A stretch of 36,335 bases of DNA, from assembly GCA_019120235.1 (NCBI GenBank), contig DWVN01000086.1, forward strand, positions 1-36,335, written 5' to 3'. A program made the translations under genes and the position numbers. This DNA is from Dwaynesavagella gallinarum. GTDB taxonomy: Bacteria; Bacillota; Clostridia; Clostridiales; Clostridiaceae. Positions 31,317 through 36,335 of the stretch are shown here, in pieces. Under the pieces are notes generated by a model that worked only from the letters and a program-made list of their open reading frames with translations, searched no databases and was not told the origin of the DNA. Numbering within the stretch: the stretch's first letter is position 1; every line of letters starts with the position of its first letter.

Positions 31317-32590
31317 CCAATATTTTATTTGTTTCATGTTATTCAACAGATATAAATAATTCTGCAAGTATAGAATTAATTTATTATATAAATTTATTAG
31401 CTAAAAGTGGTAAGTTTAATGTTCATCTTTTAACTATGGATTTTCCTAATAACACTATTTATTATGATTCAGAGATTTCAAAATTTGTACATAAAAATGT
31501 TGTAGTACATAGAGTTAAAGGCGGTATTATTCTTGATAGAATGTTACCAAGAGTGTCTTTTAATAGTGATAAAAAGGAATTTAAAAATTATAAATCTATT
31601 TTGATAAAAGTTAAAAATATTGTGACTATGGTTGATCCATATATTTCATGGACGTATAAAGCTTTTAAATATTTTAAAGAAAATTTAAATGATATAAAAT
31701 TTGATATTATATTAGGAATGCATGAACCACCATCCAGTTTAATTTGTAGTTATAAAATAAAAGATTTTATAAAAAAAAATAATCTTAATATTAAGCTTAT
31801 ATCATATTTTAGTGATCCTTATTGCAATGAGTTAAGTAGGAAAAAGAGAAGTTTTTTTATTAGGAAGTTGAATGAGGTTATAGAGAAAAAAATAGTAAGA
31901 AAAAGCGATAAATTTTTATTTGTTACGCAAAATAATTTTGAATATTATAAAGATAAATATGGTATAAATTCAAATAATATGGAATTAATTCATAGGTGTT
32001 TTGATAAAGAAATTTACAAAAATTGTGATAAAAGTTATCCAATAGAATTTTCAAAAAGTAAAATAAATTTGTTGCACGCTGGAGATATTGTGAGTGGAAT
32101 GAGAGATGTAACAAATTTTATTAAGGCTTTAGATTGCATAAATCAAAATTATAATGAAAAATTTAAAAAATTAAATATAAATTTCTATGGTAATATAAAT
32201 GATTTTAATCAGGAAAAATTAGTTAAAAGTAAAGATTATATTTGTTTTAAACATAGGGTTTCATATTCTAAAATTATTAATTTTATGATTAATTCTGATG
32301 TTCTTATTATATTTGCAAATAAAGAGTTTAAACAAATACCAGCTAAAATATATGACTATATGGGGACTAATTCGTATATTTTGATTATTTTTGAGAGTTA
32401 TGAAGATCCATTATATAAGTTGGTTAAAAACATTGAAGGAGTAATATGTGTTTTAAATAATTGTGATGACATTGTTATAATGTTGATGAATTTGATAGAT
32501 AGTTTTAATGTAAATAGCTATTTTGATAGAAGTAATTTTAATAATAATGAAGATATTTATAAAAAATTAGAAAATGTTTTTTATAAGTAA
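31313..32590 (+). CDS. GT-B fold glycosyltransferase (GT4-like)
   Basis: The 425-residue product has a Rossmann-like N-terminal half (MTNILFVSCYSTDINNSAS, donor and acceptor domain) with the IILGMHEPPSSL segment. The C-terminal half has NLLHAGDIVSGMRDVTNFIKAL and SYSKIINFMINSDVLIIFANK, then QIPAKIYDYMGTNSYIL, as in group 1 transferases. The Glu of the usual EX7E motif is not obvious, so the subfamily is uncertain. No membrane segments are seen. It starts within the TagA-like stop codon, which implies tight coupling. The sugar transferred is unknown. Confidence 0.78.
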   Translation: MTNILFVSCYSTDINNSASIELIYYINLLAKSGKFNVHLLTMDFPNNTIYYDSEISKFVHKNVVVHRVKGGIILDRMLPRVSFNSDKKEFKNYKSILIKVKNIVTMVDPYISWTYKAFKYFKENLNDIKFDIILGMHEPPSSLICSYKIKDFIKKNNLNIKLISYFSDPYCNELSRKKRSFFIRKLNEVIEKKIVRKSDKFLFVTQNNFEYYKDKYGINSNNMELIHRCFDKEIYKNCDKSYPIEFSKSKINLLHAGDIVSGMRDVTNFIKALDCINQNYNEKFKKLNINFYGNINDFNQEKLVKSKDYICFKHRVSYSKIINFMINSDVLIIFANKEFKQIPAKIYDYMGTNSYILIIFESYEDPLYKLVKNIEGVICVLNNCDDIVIMLMNLIDSFNVNSYFDRSNFNNNEDIYKKLENVFYK

Positions 32591-32606
32591 TTATAAGGAG
32601 TTACAT

Positions 32607-33767
32607 ATGCATGTTGTAATAGTTCCATCGTGGTATTCAAATGAAAAAAATGCTGTTTTAGGTAGTTTTTTCAAAGAACAGGCTATAGTTTTGAAAGAAT
32701 CAGGAATAGATATCACTGTTTGTTATAATGAGATTTTTCCAATTTATAGTTATGATAAACTTAAAAACATATTTATTAATAAAATTACTCGAAATATTGA
32801 AGATGGATTAGATACATATAGATATAGAGATTTTAATTATTTATTACATAGTCATAAAAGATTTTTATTATTTAGTAGACGTATTAAAAGATTAATAGAT
32901 AAGGTTTTAGAAGATAAAGGGAAAATAGATTTAATTCATTTTCATTCCTGTTTTTGGGCAGGAGTGTGTGCACCATATATAAAAAATACATTTAAAATAC
33001 CATACATTATAACAGAACATACAAGTATATATAACTCCAAAAAAATTAAAAAAAGTTATATGGATTATATTTATAATGCATATAAAAATGCTGATGCCTT
33101 GATAAGTGTAAGTAATTCTTTAAAATGTGAAATGTTAGAAATTTTAAATAGAGATATAACTGTTATACATAATTTTATAGATGGACAAAAATTTAATATT
33201 ATTCAAGAAAATACTGATAATTTAAAGAAGAAATTTAATTTTTTTTCGTTAGCATTTTTGGTTGATGGTAAAGGATTTGAAACCTTAATAAGTGCTTGTG
33301 AGATTCTTGTAAGTAAGGGTTATGATTTTTTGTTAGAAATAGGTGGAGATGGCTATTTAAGAAAAAAATTAGAAGAGAATGTGCGAGATAAAAATTTAAG
33401 TAATAATATTATTTTTTTGGGTTTGTTAACACGAGAGCAGGTAATATTGAAGATGAATCAATGTGATGCTTTTATATTGGCATCTTGTTATGAAACTTTT
33501 GGAGTTGTTTATATAGAAGCTCTTGCTTGTGGTAAACCTGTTATTGCTGTTAAAAATGGGGGAGCTGAAGAAATTATAAATGAAAAAGTCGGTATTTTAG
33601 TAGATAAATGTGATTATTTTAAAATTGCTGATGCTATGGAAAAAATGATTTGTAATATTAAATATTATGGTAAAGAATACATTAGGAAATATTTTTTAGA
33701 TAATTTTGAGAAGCATATTATTATAGCAAAACTAAAGGACGTGTATAAAAATTGTTTAAACATCTAA
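32607..33767 (+). CDS. Glycosyltransferase, family 4-like
   Basis: The 386-residue product is a GT-B retaining glycosyltransferase. The N-terminal domain starts MHVVIVPSWYSNEKNAVLG and includes IHFHSCFWAGVCAPYIK and IITEHTS. The C-terminal domain has GKGFETLISA, LEIGGDGYLRKKLEENV, NIIFLGLLTREQVI and the ETFGVVYIEALACGKPVIA signature with the EX7E glutamates. Sequence gives no substrate. AAGGAG lies seven bases before ATG 32607. A longer frame from 32574 overlaps the previous gene and has no ribosome binding site. Its last codons overlap the TTG start proposed for the next gene. Confidence 0.9.
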   Translation: MHVVIVPSWYSNEKNAVLGSFFKEQAIVLKESGIDITVCYNEIFPIYSYDKLKNIFINKITRNIEDGLDTYRYRDFNYLLHSHKRFLLFSRRIKRLIDKVLEDKGKIDLIHFHSCFWAGVCAPYIKNTFKIPYIITEHTSIYNSKKIKKSYMDYIYNAYKNADALISVSNSLKCEMLEILNRDITVIHNFIDGQKFNIIQENTDNLKKKFNFFSLAFLVDGKGFETLISACEILVSKGYDFLLEIGGDGYLRKKLEENVRDKNLSNNIIFLGLLTREQVILKMNQCDAFILASCYETFGVVYIEALACGKPVIAVKNGGAEEIINEKVGILVDKCDYFKIADAMEKMICNIKYYGKEYIRKYFLDNFEKHIIIAKLKDVYKNCLNI

Positions 33768-35002
33768 AGTTAGATTTTATGAAATATATATTGACATCTG
33801 ACAAAAAAATAAATTTTAATATGATTAAATTTTACATAGTAATTTTGTATTTGATTTTTAATTTTTCTTATATAAGTATATTTGGTGAATTTACATTTTT
33901 AGTTAGCTTATTTAATTATTTATTTTATATGATTTTTATTTGTATATTTATGTATGAAGTTTTTAGTAATAGATATGAAGTGGATTTTTATACAATGTTA
34001 CTTATTATGTTTTTAATATCCACGTGCATTACTATGTATTTGAATTCTTATAGTACATATGAGTATATTAATGAAATAAAATTTATAATTTTAGGGTTAT
34101 TTCAATTTTTCATTTTTTTTAATGTGTTTGATAACAATATTTATATTAAATTGAAAATACTATCTTCTGTTATACTGTTTGTATGTTTTATATCGCATAT
34201 ATTCAGTATAATAATTTACATATTTAAGATTAGATTTGTTTTTAATAAAGTTTATGGAATTCATTATAATGGATCATTTACAGGTATATATGATAATGAA
34301 AATATTTTAGGAATAATTTGTTTTATTGGTATAGTTTTTTCATTTATTTTTTTAAATTATTATAAAGAAATTATATTTAAACAAATAGCTATAATTAATA
34401 TTATATTATCAGTTATAATGCTATTTTTAGTTAATGCTCGTAGTGCAGTAATTGCTTTTTTAGTATTTTGTTTTTTATTTACGGCAATTATGTTAAAAAA
34501 AAGATGGATAATTGTAAGTTTTATATTATTATTAATTTTGATTTCTGTGTATTTGATATTTTTCAATAGAGATATTTTGGTAAAATTGTTAAATGGTAGA
34601 TATGAAATTTGGGAGCAAGTGTTTTATGTTATTAAAGATAATATATTTTTTGGATATTCAAAAACAGATTCAATAAATGTATTGCTTGATAGTACTATTA
34701 GATTTTTATCTGGAGCTAAGGAAGGCGGAACACATAATACGTTTTTAGATGTACTTTTGTCTTATGGATTTGTGGCATTTAGTTTATTTGGTGTGTTTAT
34801 TACCAGTTATATTATAAAAACTTATAAAATCTTAATAGAAAATATAAATAATTATAATTATATAGTTTTATATTCAGCAATTTTGAGTTTTTTATTTATA
34901 GGGATGTTTGAATCTGTTTTGATATATACTCCAAGTTTAATTGGTATTATATTTTGGATGATTTTAGGATATGTTAAAAATAAAAAATTAGAAGTCTGTT
35001 AG
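33752..35002 (+). CDS. Wzy/O-antigen ligase-like polytopic membrane protein
   Basis: The 416-residue product has about ten to twelve transmembrane segments. A large soluble loop follows a membrane pair with NARSAVIAFLVF, and then GRYEIWEQVFYVIKDNIFFGYS and EGGTHNTFLDVLLSYGFVAF. The Arg and the HN pair in this region are typical of the Wzy_C/O-antigen ligase family, which polymerises or transfers lipid-linked glycans outside the membrane. The start is uncertain: TTG 33752 has AAAGGA 12 bases upstream, while ATG 33779 has only a weak site. It ends the operon and overlaps the convergent pdaA by 15 bases. No flippase gene is in view. Confidence 0.82.
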   Translation: MFKHLKLDFMKYILTSDKKINFNMIKFYIVILYLIFNFSYISIFGEFTFLVSLFNYLFYMIFICIFMYEVFSNRYEVDFYTMLLIMFLISTCITMYLNSYSTYEYINEIKFIILGLFQFFIFFNVFDNNIYIKLKILSSVILFVCFISHIFSIIIYIFKIRFVFNKVYGIHYNGSFTGIYDNENILGIICFIGIVFSFIFLNYYKEIIFKQIAIINIILSVIMLFLVNARSAVIAFLVFCFLFTAIMLKKRWIIVSFILLLILISVYLIFFNRDILVKLLNGRYEIWEQVFYVIKDNIFFGYSKTDSINVLLDSTIRFLSGAKEGGTHNTFLDVLLSYGFVAFSLFGVFITSYIIKTYKILIENINNYNYIVLYSAILSFLFIGMFESVLIYTPSLIGIIFWMILGYVKNKKLEVC

Positions 35003-35794
35003 AGGTCTGAATTCATATCCTTGAGATTTTAAAGTTGATAAAATATTATCTAATATTTCAGCGTTTGTTTTTGAAACGGCATGAAGTAATATTATTGCTC
35101 CGTTATGAATTCTGCTAAGTATAGTATTTTCTGCTTTTTCTTTTAAAGGCTGATTTTTCACATCAAAGTCCTTATATGCTAAGCTCCAAAATATGCTTTT
35201 GTATCCTAAATCATTAGTAAGTTTTAATGAAAATTCACTAAATTTCCCCATTGGTGGTCTGAAATATTTTGGCATATCTGTGTTAGTTATTTTTTTAAAT
35301 TCTTCTTCTACTTCTATAAATTCTTTGTTAAATTTATCTATATTTGTAACTTTTGCCATGGATGGATGATTTGATGAATGGTTACATACGAGATGACCTT
35401 CATTTACCATTCTTAATATTAAGTCTTTATTTGTTTTTATGTATGGTTTTACAACAAAAAATGCAGCTGGTACTTCGTGTTTTTTTAGTATATCAAGTAT
35501 TTGAGAAGTATATCCGTTTTCGTATCCTTCATCAAAGGTTAGATATAGAAATTTTTTTTCTGTATTTCCTATATAATGTGCAGAAAAATTTTGAAACATG
35601 GGAACTGCATTTTTATTAGGTTCTGGAGGCAAATTATTTTTGTTTGGTACTATATACCAATCTATTTCTTTAGTATTTAAGTTATGATTTGTAGATACTT
35701 GTGTGTAGTTTTTTAATTCGGTATCTTTACATATGTAAGTTGATGAAATTAAATTTGTAAATAAAAGAAAGAATAAAATGATAGCTTTATTCAA
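34988..35794 (-). CDS. pdaA: Polysaccharide deacetylase PdaA (muramic delta-lactam formation)
   Basis: PdaA removes the N-acetyl group from muramic acid, leading to muramic delta-lactam in the spore cortex. That residue is needed for recognition by germination lytic enzymes. The 268-residue product has an N-terminal signal or anchor sequence. Its NodB domain has YLTFDEGYENGYT, PAAFFVV, the zinc-site NHSSNHPSMAKVT, KYFRPPMGKFSEFSL, IFWSLAYKDFD and AIILLHAVSKTNAEIL. It matches B. subtilis PdaA (263) along its length. The start is TTG 35794 after AAGGAGG. The CATAATA box at 35832-35838 suggests sigma-G control. Its C-terminal end overlaps the Wzy-like gene on the other strand. Confidence 0.92.
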   Translation of the reverse strand: MNKAIILFFLLFTNLISSTYICKDTELKNYTQVSTNHNLNTKEIDWYIVPNKNNLPPEPNKNAVPMFQNFSAHYIGNTEKKFLYLTFDEGYENGYTSQILDILKKHEVPAAFFVVKPYIKTNKDLILRMVNEGHLVCNHSSNHPSMAKVTNIDKFNKEFIEVEEEFKKITNTDMPKYFRPPMGKFSEFSLKLTNDLGYKSIFWSLAYKDFDVKNQPLKEKAENTILSRIHNGAIILLHAVSKTNAEILDNILSTLKSQGYEFRPLTDF

Positions 35795-35831
35795 AATAAA
35801 TCCTCCTTGATAATTTAGAATATTTTAATTT

Positions 35832-35838
35832 TATTATG
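35832..35838 (-). promoter_or_regulatory. Sigma-G-like -10 box of pdaA
   Basis: On the minus strand CATAATA fits the sigma-G -10 pattern and equals the box before spoVAC. The region about 17-18 bases upstream (TTATT) fits the -35 pattern GHATR at only three of five positions. pdaA is sigma-G dependent in B. subtilis, so the call rests on the -10 and on biology. Confidence 0.4.
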
Positions 35839-35849
35839 CAACTATTTAA

Positions 35850-35858
35850 TGTTATAAA
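35850..35858 (+). promoter_or_regulatory. Possible extended -10 promoter of ychF
   Basis: TG plus one base followed by TATAAA (35853-35858) gives an extended -10 about 40 bases before the ribosome binding site AAAGG (35896-35900). No -35 is recognisable. Confidence 0.35.
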
Positions 35859-35908
35859 TAAGTGTAAATATAAGTTTTATTAAGTATTTTTTGGGAAAGG
35901 TAAGTTTT

Positions 35909-36335
35909 ATGAGATTAGGAATAATTGGTTTGCCTAATGTAGGCAAAAGTACGTTGTTTAATGCTATAACAAAAGCTGGTGCAGAATCAGCTAATTATCC
36001 ATTTTGTACTATAGAGCCAAATGTTGGTGTCGTTACTGTACCAGATAAAAGGCTTGATGATTTAGAAAAAATATATAATTCTAAAAAGAAAGTTTATACA
36101 TCTGTTGAATTTTATGATATAGCTGGGCTTGTTAGAGGAGCTAGTAATGGAGAAGGATTAGGAAATAAATTTTTATCAAATATACGAGAAGTTGAAGCAA
36201 TTGTACATGTTGTAAGATGTTTTGAAGACGAGAATATTGTACATGTTGATGGAAAAGTTAATCCAGTGAGCGATATAGAAACAATAAATTTTGAATTGAT
36301 ATTATCAGATTTAGAAATTATTGAGAGAAGAATTG
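35909..36335 (+). CDS. ychF: Obg-like ATPase YchF/OLA1, 5' part only
   Basis: YchF is a ribosome-associated P-loop NTPase that prefers ATP and affects stress responses. The window shows 142 codons from the ATG at 35909, ending mid-gene at the window edge. The visible part has MRLGIIGLPNVGKSTLFNAI (G1), ANYPFCTIEPNVGVV (G2 region), FYDIAGLVRGASNGEGLGN (G3) and FLSNIREVEAIVHVVRCF, which together are unmistakable for the family (about 365 residues in full). AAAGG lies eight bases before the ATG. It is divergent from pdaA across about 110 AT-rich bases. Confidence 0.95.
   Translation, partial: MRLGIIGLPNVGKSTLFNAITKAGAESANYPFCTIEPNVGVVTVPDKRLDDLEKIYNSKKKVYTSVEFYDIAGLVRGASNGEGLGNKFLSNIREVEAIVHVVRCFEDENIVHVDGKVNPVSDIETINFELILSDLEIIERRI

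Noticed and set aside
1..36335. CRISPR arrays, insertion sequences, prophage, tRNA and rRNA genes
   Set aside because: No regularly spaced repeats, transposase or integrase motifs, or tRNA/rRNA signatures were seen on either strand.

Overview
This is a contiguous, very A+T-rich stretch of chromosome from an endospore-forming, low-GC Firmicute of the clostridial type. The evidence is: sporulation and germination genes (spoVAC-spoVAD-spoVAE, gpr, spoIIP, pdaA); the clostridial order holA / rpsT / gpr / spoIIP / lepA / hemW / hrcA / grpE / dnaK / dnaJ ... prmA / rsmE / mtaB / HIT / rpsU; strong Shine-Dalgarno sites with several TTG or GTG starts; and Arg codons that are almost all AGA. The extreme AT bias, compact spacing and surface-glycan genes would suit a reduced-genome clostridium such as the segmented filamentous bacteria (Candidatus Arthromitus/Savagella). 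That genus-level assignment is inference and was not tested.

Layout. 1-0.6 kb: 5' part of an unrecognised Asn/Gln-rich protein (minus strand). 0.8-2.7 kb: spoVA operon (dipicolinate channel and germination) behind a sigma-G-like promoter. 2.8-5.5 kb: a ComEC-type membrane protein without the usual C-terminal nuclease-like domain, then holA, facing rpsT across a shared terminator. 6.0-8.4 kb: gpr, spoIIP (its ribosome binding site lies in a hairpin) and a small membrane protein. 8.5-11.4 kb: lepA-hemW. 11.4-16.2 kb: hrcA-grpE-dnaK-dnaJ heat-shock operon behind a promoter with a perfect CIRCE operator. 16.2-20.2 kb: a block that interrupts the usual dnaJ-prmA junction: rarA (minus), a 741-residue bacterial dynamin-like GTPase (plus), and a small HIRAN-domain protein (minus). 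20.2-24.8 kb: prmA-rsmE-mtaB-HIT followed by a secreted protein with four DUF4214-type units. 24.8-25.4 kb: rpsU with a structured leader and a structured, gene-free 3' region. 25.4-27.6 kb: divergent speA and rplY/ctc. 27.7-35.0 kb: a surface-glycan operon of pgcA, a TPR protein, a TagA/WecG glycosyltransferase, two GT-B glycosyltransferases and a Wzy/ligase-like membrane protein. Its end overlaps convergent pdaA (spore-cortex deacetylase). The window closes with the 5' part of ychF.

How the genes work together. One theme is spore formation and germination: SpoVA proteins move dipicolinic acid, Gpr degrades SASPs, SpoIIP remodels peptidoglycan during engulfment and PdaA makes cortex muramic delta-lactam. 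A second is translation and proteostasis (LepA, L25, S20, S21, PrmA, RsmE, MtaB, HrcA/GrpE/DnaK/DnaJ). A third is the cell surface: PgcA supplies glucose-1-phosphate, TagA/GTs assemble a lipid-linked glycan, the Wzy-like protein polymerises or ligates it, and the DUF4214 protein is exported. The least explained parts are the rarA/dynamin/HIRAN block, the DUF4214 protein, the TPR protein in the glycan operon, and the RNA structures flanking rpsU and preceding spoIIP. No tRNA, rRNA, CRISPR array, prophage or insertion sequence was seen.
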